Origin: Paenibacillus polymyxa
Lineage (GTDB): Bacteria; Bacillota; Bacilli; Paenibacillales; Paenibacillaceae
DNA length: 64,000 bases
NCBI RefSeq assembly: GCF_018614975.1
Contig: NZ_JAGGNR010000008.1
Span: 62,001-126,000 of the forward strand
Reading direction: 5' to 3'
Both the position numbers and the translations under genes were made by a program. Positions 17,426-26,412 of this stretch are shown here, in pieces (position 1 is the stretch's first letter; each line of letters opens with the position of its first letter). The notes below the pieces were generated by a model. It saw nothing but the letters and a program-made list of their open reading frames with translations, ran no database searches and was not told the origin of the DNA.

Positions 17426-18063
17426 AGCGCCTCCATATTGATCTCGGCCAGCGAGGATAACCGCAGTTCATGCATGGCGAATTCCAGACCACACGTTACC
17501 TCGTTAGGCACGATGATACAACGAATACCTGCGGCATTGGCTGCCTTCAAGCCATTAGGTGAGTCTTCGAACACAATCGCTTCGGAAGCCTCGATCCCAA
17601 GACTCTGGAGAGCAAGAAGGTACAGTTCAGGGTCCGGTTTCACTCGCTTCACATCCTCGGATGTATGAACGACTGTGAAATAATCCAAAATGCCTAATTT
17701 CTGCAAGTAACCATGCACCCAGTCCCGTGTGGAGCTGGAAGCAACCGCAAGCTGAATCCCCTTCTCCCTCGCAGACTGAAGCAATTCATGCACCCCTGGA
17801 AGAATTGCCGCTTGTCCCAAATAGGCTTCGTATTTCTGTTCTGATAGCAGCTTGATATGATCATGATCTATCTTTTTTTGGAGCGCCTGCTCCAGGTACA
17901 GAAAAGGATGAAATTCCTCGAAGGAAGTCCCCACATTTTTCGACCATAGCTCCAGACCAAGTTCAACCCCATGCTCTTCATAAATATCGCGAAACGCATA
18001 GTACCAAGGTGTCTCTGTATCGATAATGAGTCCATCAAAATCAAATATAAATGCTTTTACCAT
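17422..18063 (-). CDS. HAD-superfamily phosphatase (beta-phosphoglucomutase-like)
   Basis: A 213-residue HAD hydrolase. Motif I is FDFDGLIIDTE with Asp8 and Asp10, motif II is ASSST, and motif IV is VFEDSPNG. A helical cap domain lies at about residues 15-85. These enzymes dephosphorylate small phosphorylated metabolites, often sugar phosphates, or act as phosphomutases. The ATG follows GGAGGG. It is the last gene of the glycosyltransferase/aminotransferase cluster and could remove a phosphate from a sugar intermediate (inference). Its stop overlaps the stop of the convergent AraC gene by 4 bp. Confidence 0.9.
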   Translation of the reverse strand: MVKAFIFDFDGLIIDTETPWYYAFRDIYEEHGVELGLELWSKNVGTSFEEFHPFLYLEQALQKKIDHDHIKLLSEQKYEAYLGQAAILPGVHELLQSAREKGIQLAVASSSTRDWVHGYLQKLGILDYFTVVHTSEDVKRVKPDPELYLLALQSLGIEASEAIVFEDSPNGLKAANAAGIRCIIVPNEVTCGLEFAMHELRLSSLAEINMEAL

Positions 18064-18102
18064 GAACCTGTTCTCCCTCCAATGATCGGCCGGGGGAGCG
18101 GA

Positions 18103-18696
18103 TTAGAAGCGTGCGGTCAAGTCCGGATGAGTAACGTTCACGGATAAAAAGTGACACGTACAGCCCGTTCCAGTCGGCGACTGAACAACTAATCCAGCTC
18201 GAAGTTTCCCCTGAATCGGCATGCCGAAATATCGAATTAGTTTCCACTCTTCCCCATCGGGAGAATAAAAGAATGATATGCAGTCCTCTACTTTGCGTAT
18301 ACGCAGATAGGGATTAGGTACGGAGACTTCAACCGAATTGCAATCATCGGATGAACCATCACGTGTGACCACCGACACAATGGTAGGCGCTTTTCCATCA
18401 TACTCAAAACAAATTTTGCACCAGTTAAGGTCATCCGCCATCACCATCAGGCATCCGGAATCATATTGATTTTTCATATCAACAGTTAATTGGGTTGTGA
18501 TTTCGAAATCGCCAGGCACAGGCATGGACAAGAAAGGAGCAGTTGCACGAATATGCTTGCCCGCAGGGTCCTGGAAAAAGTCCGTGTCCTCCTTCGCTTC
18601 CACCAGCACACCTCCCTGATCCGTATAGGACCAGGTTTCGGGCTCGTTCATCCAGCTCCATTGCTTCCGTGCTTCTGTTGTCATTACGTTCGTCAT
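18103..18696 (-). CDS. DUF1349 protein (concanavalin-like fold)
   Basis: A 197-residue cytosolic protein matching DUF1349, a jelly-roll family related to yeast Ree1 (regulation of enolase protein 1). Typical stretches are the DFFQDP and FLSMPVPGDFEI region, then YDSGCLMVMAD and CKICFEYDGK, and the end FFYSPDGEEWKLIRYF. The fold often binds carbohydrate. No catalytic residues are known. It lies between the HAD gene (39-bp gap) and the MFS gene (95-bp gap). GGGAGG lies 10 bases before the ATG. A sugar-binding or isomerising role in the cluster is possible but not shown. Confidence 0.85.
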   Translation of the reverse strand: MTNVMTTEARKQWSWMNEPETWSYTDQGGVLVEAKEDTDFFQDPAGKHIRATAPFLSMPVPGDFEITTQLTVDMKNQYDSGCLMVMADDLNWCKICFEYDGKAPTIVSVVTRDGSSDDCNSVEVSVPNPYLRIRKVEDCISFFYSPDGEEWKLIRYFGMPIQGKLRAGLVVQSPTGTGCTCHFLSVNVTHPDLTARF

Positions 18697-18791
18697 TTGT
18701 TAGCAGCCTCCCAAGTTAAATTATGTTCTAGAGGTTGTTCTAGTTTTTTTCTGTACTACATATTCGCTCAAGATACAGTAAACCCCTTTTT

Positions 18792-20036
18792 CTACATATT
18801 TTTGTAAGACTCTAGTACTTGGGAGTGCTTTTGCGGATCTGGCAGGAAGAACATGATGACCACGAGTACGACATATAGACCAAGAATGACACTGAACAAC
18901 AGTGTTGGATTGTGATGGTAGAGCAGGCCCGTCAGGTAACCGGATGGAATGGCTGTAAGCGTCATTACGGTCTGCACGGCCGAGAACATGTCGGCTTTCT
19001 CATGCGTACCCAATCGGTTCATCAGCAGAGAATCCCGGTACGTCTGCAAAATGAAGTTACCCGCAGCAAGCACGATTAGTGTGAGAAACAACATGCCTAT
19101 ATTCCCCACAGGGATCAATAGAAACAGAATGGCCCCAGCCGTGCTGAGCACGATGGAAAAACCAACATACTTTTCTTCCGAACGCCGTTTCAGTCGCGGA
19201 ATGATGACCAGATAGAGCAGCATGACGGTTACTGCGGTCACAACCGGAATAAACGAAATGACACGATCATCAAATTTCAACTGTTCCTTGAAGAAAATGA
19301 CCTGAAAGAAATTCAGCTGCAAGATCAGATTGGATAAAACCGTAATCAGAATAATCGGAAAAAGTCTCCGTTTGTAGAACGATTTGCCGAACATGCGCAG
19401 ACTGGCACCCAAGCTCTGAAGCACGCGGGTTTTACTATGCAATCCCATAAGTTCCTTGCCGACCTCAGTCTCATCCGTGTATCGGTTACGAATGAAGAAC
19501 ATAGCAGTCATGAGGATACCCCCGACAAAGTAAATGCTGGCAAGTGTTGGCACAATACCATAATCAGCAATGACCACCCCGGCAATCGGCGTTAATACCC
19601 CGGCTCCTGTAATGATCATGTTGAGAATGGCAAACACTTTCGATCGTTTATGTTCCTCGACATCCTCAATGATTAGACAGTTAAAGGCGACCGTTACAAA
19701 CTTGGATGTTGCGTTCAGTAAATAAGCGATCAGGAACAGCCAGAAGTTCTGGGAGAAGGCCCAGATGAACATGGGAACACTCCAGGCAAGCAGATCAAAG
19801 ATCAGCGTTGTTCGTTTCCGGCCCAGCTTATTGGTAATGGAACCCGCAAACAATTGAAAGATAAAGGCAAAGTAAAGATTCACCGAATTGATTAAACCGA
19901 TTTCAATGTCCGAAAGTCCGGCTTCCTTCATATATAAAGGAGCGTAGAAGAGAACGATCGTGCCCGGAATGGCCCATACCGGTTCGAGTAAAATGGAGTA
20001 GCGTGGATTCTTCGGCAAATCTTGAAGCAATTTCAA
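18792..20036 (-). CDS. MFS transporter
   Basis: A 414-residue membrane protein with about 12 helices. The first helix region (ILLEPVWAIPGTIVLFYAPLYM) and the motif-A loop (GSITNKLGRKRTTLIFD) are clear. The start is TTG at 20036, preceded by AAGGAAGGG; the upstream extension to 20096 lacks a ribosome site and has an unlikely Arg-rich sequence. The substrate is unknown. Its place inside a cluster with a glycosyltransferase and aminotransferase suggests import of a precursor or export of a product. Confidence 0.87.
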   Translation of the reverse strand: MKLLQDLPKNPRYSILLEPVWAIPGTIVLFYAPLYMKEAGLSDIEIGLINSVNLYFAFIFQLFAGSITNKLGRKRTTLIFDLLAWSVPMFIWAFSQNFWLFLIAYLLNATSKFVTVAFNCLIIEDVEEHKRSKVFAILNMIITGAGVLTPIAGVVIADYGIVPTLASIYFVGGILMTAMFFIRNRYTDETEVGKELMGLHSKTRVLQSLGASLRMFGKSFYKRRLFPIILITVLSNLILQLNFFQVIFFKEQLKFDDRVISFIPVVTAVTVMLLYLVIIPRLKRRSEEKYVGFSIVLSTAGAILFLLIPVGNIGMLFLTLIVLAAGNFILQTYRDSLLMNRLGTHEKADMFSAVQTVMTLTAIPSGYLTGLLYHHNPTLLFSVILGLYVVLVVIMFFLPDPQKHSQVLESYKNM

Positions 20037-20116
20037 TCGATATCCCTTCCTTCTGCGGTTTTCACCGCTGCAAATTCCAACTTCTCGCAGCGGCAAACCC
20101 GCTAATGTCTACATGC

Positions 20117-21148
20117 TTATAGGATCAGAGCTGTTTTGACCGAATTCATCGGCAAGGTCTCTCCGGTACGCAAGTCATAACCAATCGTTCCATTAAAGGC
20201 CTGTTCATAATCACTCAGCAGTTCCTTGGCTGTCACCATCTGCTCCAGCTCCGGAATACTTTGGGCAAATTTCAGTGCCGTACTGATCATCGAGTGATTA
20301 GCAACCGCGCCAATGATACTAATGCCATCATTAATCACGGCTGTTGATTTGAACGTCACCTCATAGCTGTCGTCATATCCCATAGGAATAATTTTTCCGC
20401 CTTTGGCAATCATCTCAAATCCCACATGAAGCTGGTTACCAACTGCGTCCACTACAATATCAAACTTTTTGTTATTATTGATCTCGTATACTTTATCCAG
20501 TGTCAGATCCTGAGGATAGAACACATGATCTGCGATCCCTGATGCGAACTCTTTGCGATAAGGGTCCACTTCCGTGCCTACCGTAAGCCTTGCCAATCGT
20601 TTGCTCACAAGCTGACACAGGGAACCGATTGCACCGGAACCGAGGACGAGTACAGAATCACTCGGTTTGACTCCTGCTTTCATGAATGTCTGCAGAACAC
20701 ATCCCAGTGGTTCGATCATCATGGCCGTTTCCCAGCTCATGGAATCCGGGATGGCATAGATGTACTTCTCATCCCCGACAAAATATTCAGCAAAGGTTCC
20801 GTGCGTCGTCATCCCTACTTGATAGTCATCAAAATTCTCGCAGTAGATAAACAGACCTTCGCGGCAATAAGAGCAGGTACCGCAAGATTGCGTGGGATCA
20901 ACCAATACCCGATCACCGATCTTGAAACCACGAACTTCGTCACCCACCTCAACCACGGTGCCCACACCTTCATGACCAATGATCGTTCCTTTATTCGCAG
21001 GCACTTTGCCTTTGACAATATTCAGGTCTGTACCGCAGATGCCTGAACCATAGATTTTAATTTTTACCTGATTTGGTTTTTGAATGGTTGGCTCATCAAT
21101 ATCTTGGTACGCCACCTGTTTGAGATCCTGATATACGAGTGCTTTCAT
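20117..21148 (-). CDS. Zinc-dependent medium-chain alcohol/polyol dehydrogenase
   Basis: A 343-residue MDR-family dehydrogenase. Catalytic zinc ligands are Cys38 and His59-Glu60 (GHEGVG). The structural zinc lobe has Cys89, 92, 95 and 103 (CGTCSYCREGLFIYC). The nucleotide-binding fold includes VLVLGSGAIGSL. It is closest in type to sorbitol, threonine or galactitol dehydrogenases, so it probably interconverts a hydroxyl and a keto group with NAD(H). A keto group made by this enzyme would be a natural substrate for the aminotransferase encoded 41 bp upstream. The ATG follows AGGAGG. Confidence 0.93.
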   Translation of the reverse strand: MKALVYQDLKQVAYQDIDEPTIQKPNQVKIKIYGSGICGTDLNIVKGKVPANKGTIIGHEGVGTVVEVGDEVRGFKIGDRVLVDPTQSCGTCSYCREGLFIYCENFDDYQVGMTTHGTFAEYFVGDEKYIYAIPDSMSWETAMMIEPLGCVLQTFMKAGVKPSDSVLVLGSGAIGSLCQLVSKRLARLTVGTEVDPYRKEFASGIADHVFYPQDLTLDKVYEINNNKKFDIVVDAVGNQLHVGFEMIAKGGKIIPMGYDDSYEVTFKSTAVINDGISIIGAVANHSMISTALKFAQSIPELEQMVTAKELLSDYEQAFNGTIGYDLRTGETLPMNSVKTALIL

Positions 21149-21189
21149 TGAATATTCCTCCTAGTCGATTGTCGATTATGATCTATGGA

Positions 21190-22497
21190 TTAAGCTTCAA
21201 ACGTTTTCGTAAGTTGCATCGCGTGAAGATGTTCCTGCTTCTGAATCTCTTTCCAGTCTGACAGGATCTGCAACAGCGCTTCCTCCACCCATAGCAATTC
21301 TTCACGTGTATGGGCATCGGAGAAAATAAAATAACCTTTGGTAAAGATGCCGAAGTGAGCCATCCTCTTCACCATGAACTCGCGGAAAGGATCTGTTTGG
21401 AAGTTATCTTCAGCCAAGGATTGAATGTAGAAGCTTGCATACGTCCCTCTCACTTCCAATTGATCCGTCAATCCGAGTAACACAAGTTCAGATTCCAGAC
21501 GATCCATGATCCGGGTTGCCGGATCTCGCCAGGTCGGCCACACTTTCGCATTTTTCATTAATCGTTCACAGGCAATGGCTGCGGCGAGCGCTGTCGTTTC
21601 GCTGGAATGGGCATTACTGAATCTGACCTGTCCTGACAAAGACATCAAGTGCTCCGGCCCCATAACCGCTGCGAGCGGCATACCGTTAGCCATACCTTTA
21701 GAGATACAGAGCAGATCAGGCCAGATGTCATATTCTCCTGCTGTAGCCTGCTTGCCCATTCGAATACCGGACGTTACCTCATCGAATATGATAATGATGT
21801 CCAGAGACCGACACAGGTTTACGGCTTTCTCCAGCGCGTCCTTTTTCCACTCGTTGGGGCATAGAACAATACATGCGATATCCTCGGGAGATGAGGTAAT
21901 CTGGGCCTCAATTCGCTCCACAGTAGGCTTGTTGATCCAGATCGTTGAACGCTCGATATCCACTGGGATGCCACGTTCTTTCGTCTGGCCACCGTAATAG
22001 CCATAGGCAGACCAATCGTGCCACCCATGATAAGCTGTCGCAATAACCTTGCTTTTACCACTAGCGGCACGGGCCAGACGCACGGCCCCACTCACTGCAT
22101 CGGCGCCACTCTTGGTAAAGCGCAGTGAGGGATAACGACCCTCGAACCGCTCCAGAATCAACTCGGCACATTCAAGCTCGATGTCGGCAGGCAAAGAAAA
22201 ACTTGTCCCTTTTTTCAACTGGTGAATGACGGTTAATTGGACTTCATGTCTGGCATGGCCCCATGGCGCCGTACCCATGGCCATTTCGCAATCCAGCCAT
22301 TCATTTCCGTCGATATCTGTAAATCGGGAATTATAAGCCTCTGCACAACATACGGGGGTATGCCCCGGAAATAAACGTTCAGGTGCTTTGGCTAAAGTGC
22401 TGCATCCGCTCGGAATTACCTTTTCGACTTGTTCCAACCACTCCAGATTACGGGTAAATCTTACGGCACGATCGAGCGTGCTCTCTTTTTCTTTCAC
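21190..22497 (-). CDS. Class III PLP aminotransferase (GSA-aminomutase-like)
   Basis: A 435-residue fold-type I PLP enzyme. The phosphate-binding region is KSGADAVSGAVRLARA, the YHGWHDW motif is typical of the glutamate-1-semialdehyde aminomutase subgroup, FDEV holds the pyridine-nitrogen Asp239, and the Schiff-base Lys is about 267 in CISKGMANG. The true hemL normally lies with other heme genes; here it is in a sugar-type cluster, so amination of a keto-sugar or similar carbonyl is more plausible. I chose the GTG at 22497, 8 bases after GGGAGG. It is followed by the dehydrogenase gene. Confidence 0.9.
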   Translation of the reverse strand: MKEKESTLDRAVRFTRNLEWLEQVEKVIPSGCSTLAKAPERLFPGHTPVCCAEAYNSRFTDIDGNEWLDCEMAMGTAPWGHARHEVQLTVIHQLKKGTSFSLPADIELECAELILERFEGRYPSLRFTKSGADAVSGAVRLARAASGKSKVIATAYHGWHDWSAYGYYGGQTKERGIPVDIERSTIWINKPTVERIEAQITSSPEDIACIVLCPNEWKKDALEKAVNLCRSLDIIIIFDEVTSGIRMGKQATAGEYDIWPDLLCISKGMANGMPLAAVMGPEHLMSLSGQVRFSNAHSSETTALAAAIACERLMKNAKVWPTWRDPATRIMDRLESELVLLGLTDQLEVRGTYASFYIQSLAEDNFQTDPFREFMVKRMAHFGIFTKGYFIFSDAHTREELLWVEEALLQILSDWKEIQKQEHLHAMQLTKTFEA

Positions 22498-22534
22498 CTT
22501 AAGTACCTCCCTGTTTATTTTCGTTGTGAGTGAA

Positions 22535-23689
22535 TTACCGAACTTTGGTTCCAGGCCAGCATCCATCGTATATGCGATCCATCGTGATCACATTGCCATA
22601 CAGGTCAATGATCAGATCCTTGGCTCGATGAGCATGTCTCATCTCAATCCAGTAGCGGTTCTCCAGCAAACGGGCGAAATTGTCCACCAAGAACAGTAAC
22701 CGGTTCTCACTATGAATCAGTTCCTTGCCCAGTACCTGTGGCAACCAGATAGCTCCGTTGGAATTGAAGCGGTTTGAATAGTCACGTACTTCGGCTACAT
22801 TTGCAAAGTCAGCTTCCTCCAACTTGGTCCAGAATGTATCCGCATCACTACGAACCTCGGCAAGATCAATGCCAACAATCGGCAGATGCTGGTATTCAAC
22901 TTGACTCTCTAGCTGCGCTTTCAGATGACTGAAAACGAAAGGCCACACATCAGCTTCGATTTGGCTGCCCCACTTTTTCCAGAAGCGTGCCAGATTGTTC
23001 TTGCGGTTGAAGTTGCGGTGAATACCGCTACTGCGTTCCCAGTGATATGCTTGAATATTCGGATTAATGACTGTATCGTATCCGGCAGCTCGTGCCCGCA
23101 TCTGATAATCAAAGTCCTCGTACCCGTTAAAGAACTTCTCATCGAGGTTACCGATGGTCTCATACACCTCCCGTTTCATGCCAAACATGGCGAACACCAC
23201 CAGTTGAACAGAGAAAGTTTCTTTCGGGATATCATCAGGAGATGCGTTCAGGAACAGGTGTCGGCCGATGGTGTCCGCAAAAGCAATGCCGCAGTGCTGC
23301 ACGCCTCCTGTCTGTGGATACAACAGAACCCCTCCAATCATGCCGATTGTAATATCGCTATCCAGTGTCTCTTTCATCATCGGTTGCCAGTTCGGTTGAA
23401 GAATCGTGTCAGAATCCAGAAAGAAAATGTACTCTCCCTTGGCAAGGCTCAGTGCGCTATTAATCGACACGGCGCAACCGAGTGGAAAATCATGCTGAAG
23501 AATCTCGATGGTCACACCTTCTCTTACTTCTTGCTTCAGTTTATCCAGATGTTGAAAAACGGCTGAGCCGGAACCATCGTTGATGAAAATAATCTGAGTG
23601 GATCGGCTTACCGTCCGGAGTAGCGAATCTGTGAACAGGTTCAGAATGTTATAGTCCTGGTTGACTGGCACAATAATGGTGTAAAGCAT
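22535..23689 (-). CDS. Family 2 glycosyltransferase
   Basis: A 384-residue GT-A glycosyltransferase without membrane segments. The N-terminus is LYTIIVPVNQDYN, the metal-binding DxD motif is DSD at 92-94, and the acceptor region is GYEDFDYQMRARAAGY with Glu191-Asp192. The C-terminal ~140 residues are unassigned. It transfers a sugar from a nucleotide donor to an unknown acceptor in the cytoplasm. The ATG at 23689 follows AGGAGGG, and the frame open further upstream lacks a ribosome site. It heads the six-gene cluster and is 37 bp from the aminotransferase gene. Confidence 0.92.
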   Translation of the reverse strand: MLYTIIVPVNQDYNILNLFTDSLLRTVSRSTQIIFINDGSGSAVFQHLDKLKQEVREGVTIEILQHDFPLGCAVSINSALSLAKGEYIFFLDSDTILQPNWQPMMKETLDSDITIGMIGGVLLYPQTGGVQHCGIAFADTIGRHLFLNASPDDIPKETFSVQLVVFAMFGMKREVYETIGNLDEKFFNGYEDFDYQMRARAAGYDTVINPNIQAYHWERSSGIHRNFNRKNNLARFWKKWGSQIEADVWPFVFSHLKAQLESQVEYQHLPIVGIDLAEVRSDADTFWTKLEEADFANVAEVRDYSNRFNSNGAIWLPQVLGKELIHSENRLLFLVDNFARLLENRYWIEMRHAHRAKDLIIDLYGNVITMDRIYDGCWPGTKVR

Positions 23690-24058
23690 GGAATCCCTCC
23701 TGATTTGGTTTGATGGAATGAGTACATAAGCTGATTTTAAATTGCACAATTGCTGGTCGTTCTGTCCGGCCTCCTCGTTTGAATATTTTGTCTTTATTTG
23801 GTAATGATTTGAATCTACTAGAAATTTATATCATTTTTTGTAAACTGAAAATCTTAAATTCTGAACGCTGTTAATATTTGAATATGAGTTAAAATCAAGT
23901 CTTTGATGCTTGCGCACTGAGAAACGCTGTTGTGAACGCAAAAAAACACCCTCAAAGAGTCTGTGTATCTAACGATACAGTCGACTTTTTTGGGGTGTTC
24001 GCAATTAAAATCCGTATTCAATTGAACGTTCTAACCTGACTCGTTAGATAAATCCACC
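23690..24058. other. Intergenic region before the glycosyltransferase cluster
   Basis: This 369-bp AT-rich stretch has no convincing gene. It holds the terminator of the DUF4179 gene (23940-23999), and the promoter of the glycosyltransferase cluster must lie here, but no good -35/-10 pair stands out. A nine-base direct repeat AACGCTGTT occurs at 23864-23872 and 23923-23931. Confidence 0.5.
23940..23999 (-). terminator. Long terminator hairpin after the DUF4179 gene
   Basis: Three nested paired blocks (ACACCC/GGGTGT, AAAGAGTC/GACTTTTT, TGTATC/GATACA) form one long hairpin. The minus-strand RNA then runs into T7. It lies about 60 bp downstream of the anti-sigma-type gene. Confidence 0.85.
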
Positions 24059-25672
24059 TTATAGTTTAACTTCTACGTTCCGGTGTGGATCGCTATATTT
24101 ATAAATACCAGGATTAAGTTCAATCCTTCCGTCAAACGGAATACCTTTGTAGGTATCAATATAAATTCCTGAAGATACCATGCCCCTAGGTGTAACTTCA
24201 GGTACTACTTCTTTGCCGTTAATACGTAACGTAGTTTGGTTAACACCTCTGAAACTAGGAGTTTTAGAATATGACTCTACAACTAATTCCTCCCCATCCC
24301 TATAGTAAGAAAATTGTATTTCAACTCCATCGACAGTGAGTTTGGTGTACTGCTTTTGTTTCTTGGGTTTATTTAAATGAATCCAGTTTTTAGTGGTATC
24401 TCGTTTCTCAACGACGGCATCTTTTAAGATGAGTTTCATTGAAACATCAGACCAGTTTTGATACCACTCAGGGGATTCAAATCGGAAAAAATGCTGATAA
24501 CTACCACGATGGTCTCCTATCAAAGTTCTTCCCCCAGTTATTGTGTTATCACCTATAACTAACTGGGCTGTATTGTAATGAACAATACCTTTTTTAAGCG
24601 AACCCTCTTCGTCGATTAGAATCTGGAGATCCAAGGGAGTTATTTTGAGTTGCTCTAAAGTGACACCTGTTTTTTCTTGAAACTCAGGAGTTGTCTCCAA
24701 TTTTTTTGTGTACATAGACTCACTTGCTTTTTTCCCATCTGCCACAAAATCAAACTTCCAAGTCCCTAATATCCGTTTTGATTGTTCAATATAACTGAGA
24801 TGAAGATTCGCATTTGTCCATTCTTTTTCGGTTATATCGAATACCTGTTCAATCAACAAACCTGTATCTTCACTGGGCAACAAGGTTGGAATTGCGTCTA
24901 TCACTTGAGCGCCGGTATGAACTACCAAGTGGGGATTACCTCGTCCCATATCAGATGGGGATGCAGCAACTTTATAACGAATAACGGTTTGATTTTCAGA
25001 ATGGTTAACGGATTCAATATTGATTGTTGGATATTGCGTAACTCCAGTGACTATCGTATCTCCAACTGTACCAGAAGATTTTAAGGAAATATCCCTATCC
25101 CGGTAAAAAATAAGATTTTGTGCTTCAAATGTATATTCTTTCGTACCATCCTTTAATGTATCAGGTGTTTCATAGACCCCGATGAGTTTTTGGCTCTCAG
25201 GATCGAATCCTAAATAACCATATACTTTCGCCTTCGCATCGGACTCATCTTTTAAGATATTTTTCTCCGTAGCAAACCCCGTGTACTTTGAAAGATCGAT
25301 TGATGTGTCCAGAGATATCAGCACCTTCATTTTCTCTCCATCTGTTACTACACCGTTCAAATTCATGGACACACCTGAACTGGAAGAACGAAGATCATAT
25401 TGTTGACCGATACCATTATTTATTGCGTTTGCGACGCCACGGCCTCCGATTCGATCCCAATCAATCGTCATACTGGCGAATACCGGAATAGCAACAAGCA
25501 AGAAAAAAGTAAAAATGATGCTGATAGGAATTGCTTTAGCTCGGTATCCACTAAGCTTTTGTGAAGATTGCAGATTGACTCGGCGTTTATGTGCTTCTTT
25601 TTCAATGGTTGTCCACATCAAGTCATAATCCGGATGAGATATATTTTTTTCCTTATTAGAATACTGATTCAT
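24059..25672 (-). CDS. DUF4179 membrane protein, probable anti-sigma factor
   Basis: A 537-residue protein. The first ~45 residues are cytoplasmic and charged, a single transmembrane helix follows at about residues 48-68 (IPISIIFTFFLLVAIPVFAS), and then comes a DUF4179 domain and a large beta-rich extracytoplasmic region. This is the layout of ECF anti-sigma factors, with the N-terminal tail holding the sigma factor and the outer part sensing a signal. It overlaps the sigma gene by 17 bp, so it is co-translated. The AT content is higher than in neighbouring clusters. No zinc-binding HxxxCxxC motif is seen, so it is not a ZAS-type anti-sigma. Confidence 0.85.
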   Translation of the reverse strand: MNQYSNKEKNISHPDYDLMWTTIEKEAHKRRVNLQSSQKLSGYRAKAIPISIIFTFFLLVAIPVFASMTIDWDRIGGRGVANAINNGIGQQYDLRSSSSGVSMNLNGVVTDGEKMKVLISLDTSIDLSKYTGFATEKNILKDESDAKAKVYGYLGFDPESQKLIGVYETPDTLKDGTKEYTFEAQNLIFYRDRDISLKSSGTVGDTIVTGVTQYPTINIESVNHSENQTVIRYKVAASPSDMGRGNPHLVVHTGAQVIDAIPTLLPSEDTGLLIEQVFDITEKEWTNANLHLSYIEQSKRILGTWKFDFVADGKKASESMYTKKLETTPEFQEKTGVTLEQLKITPLDLQILIDEEGSLKKGIVHYNTAQLVIGDNTITGGRTLIGDHRGSYQHFFRFESPEWYQNWSDVSMKLILKDAVVEKRDTTKNWIHLNKPKKQKQYTKLTVDGVEIQFSYYRDGEELVVESYSKTPSFRGVNQTTLRINGKEVVPEVTPRGMVSSGIYIDTYKGIPFDGRIELNPGIYKYSDPHRNVEVKL

Positions 25673-26174
25673 TATTACTCAGCTCCTTTAGTTCAGGTTC
25701 AACCATTTTATTAAGAAGTTTCAACCCTTTGTTCAATCTGGACTTTGCAGTTCCTTCAGGTATGTTCATGACTTTAGAGATCTCAGGTACAGTCAAATCA
25801 TTGATAAATCGGAGGACAACAACCGTCCTGATCTTGTCAGGAAGTTCACTATATAACCCTTGTAACTCTTCTTTTGTTTCCCTATGATACACTCCCTCTT
25901 CCACTGGGTTATAATTCTGGGTTTTGGACAACAAATAATGTCGCACTTCTTTTATCCATCCAGATTTACGTCTTCTAATAACGCTATGACACTCATTTGA
26001 AGCAATCCGCAATATCCATGATTTCAAGTTCCTTACCTTAGTTCTATCTGCCAAGATAACTTTGACAAATACTTCTTGGCAAATGTCCTCAGCATCTGCT
26101 TGATTTTTCATCAGATAATAACAGAAGTAATAAACTTGCTCTTTGTACAATTCAAAAATTTCTCTGTCAGTCAT
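25656..26174 (-). CDS. ECF RNA polymerase sigma factor
   Basis: A 172-residue sigma-70 family protein of the ECF group. Region 2 is at about residues 5-70 (ADAEDICQEVFVKV and LKSWILRIASNECHSVIRRRK). Region 4 is at about 108-158 (LPDKIRTVVVLRFINDLTVPEISKVMNIPEGTAKSRLNKGLKLL). It directs polymerase to ECF promoters once released by the overlapping DUF4179 protein. The ATG follows AAGGGGGGTG. Confidence 0.95.
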   Translation of the reverse strand: MTDREIFELYKEQVYYFCYYLMKNQADAEDICQEVFVKVILADRTKVRNLKSWILRIASNECHSVIRRRKSGWIKEVRHYLLSKTQNYNPVEEGVYHRETKEELQGLYSELPDKIRTVVVLRFINDLTVPEISKVMNIPEGTAKSRLNKGLKLLNKMVEPELKELSNNESVF

Positions 26175-26211
26175 TCTATAGCACCCCCCTTTGCTGTGTT
26201 TTCATTAATAA

Positions 26212-26237
26212 GACAAATAATGCTATGTAATCGTTCA
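26212..26237 (-). promoter_or_regulatory. Possible ECF-type autoregulated promoter
   Basis: On the minus strand TGAAC and TGTC are spaced by 17 bases, about 40 bp before the sigma gene start. ECF promoters in Bacillales typically have TGAAC-like -35 and CGTC/GTC-like -10 elements. The match is short, so this is only suggestive. Confidence 0.3.
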
Positions 26238-26333
26238 TTTTGTTATAGTTAGTTTTACTAAATCTCAGATGCCCAGTACAGGTTAGTTCAATGTCTCTGG
26301 CTTGAAACAGGAATGTATGCCAGTAAAGAAGCC

Positions 26334-26357
26334 AAAAAAAGCCGCTAAATTAGCGAC
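26334..26357 (-). terminator. Terminator of the TetR gene
   Basis: The GTCGCTA / TAGCGGC stem with a 3-base loop is followed by T7 on the minus strand, about 55 bp after the TetR stop. Confidence 0.8.
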
Positions 26358-26412
26358 TTTTAATTGGTCAACGGTGATGGGCTACTTCCGGTCAGTACAC
26401 TCATCCATTATT

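Noticed and set aside
18728..18751. CTAGA/TCTAG hairpin followed by T7 on the plus strand
   Set aside because: The stem is only five bases and no plus-strand gene ends there; the T-run is on the wrong strand for the MFS gene.
21190..22497. hemL (heme biosynthesis)
   Set aside because: The enzyme is of the GSA-aminomutase type, but no other heme genes are near and the cluster is sugar-like.
22925..23566. 213-codon open frame on the plus strand
   Set aside because: It is antisense to the glycosyltransferase gene, which has clear GT2 motifs.
23864..23931. Direct repeat AACGCTGTT, two copies 59 bp apart
   Set aside because: Two copies of a nine-base word in an AT-rich gap are too weak to call a regulatory site.
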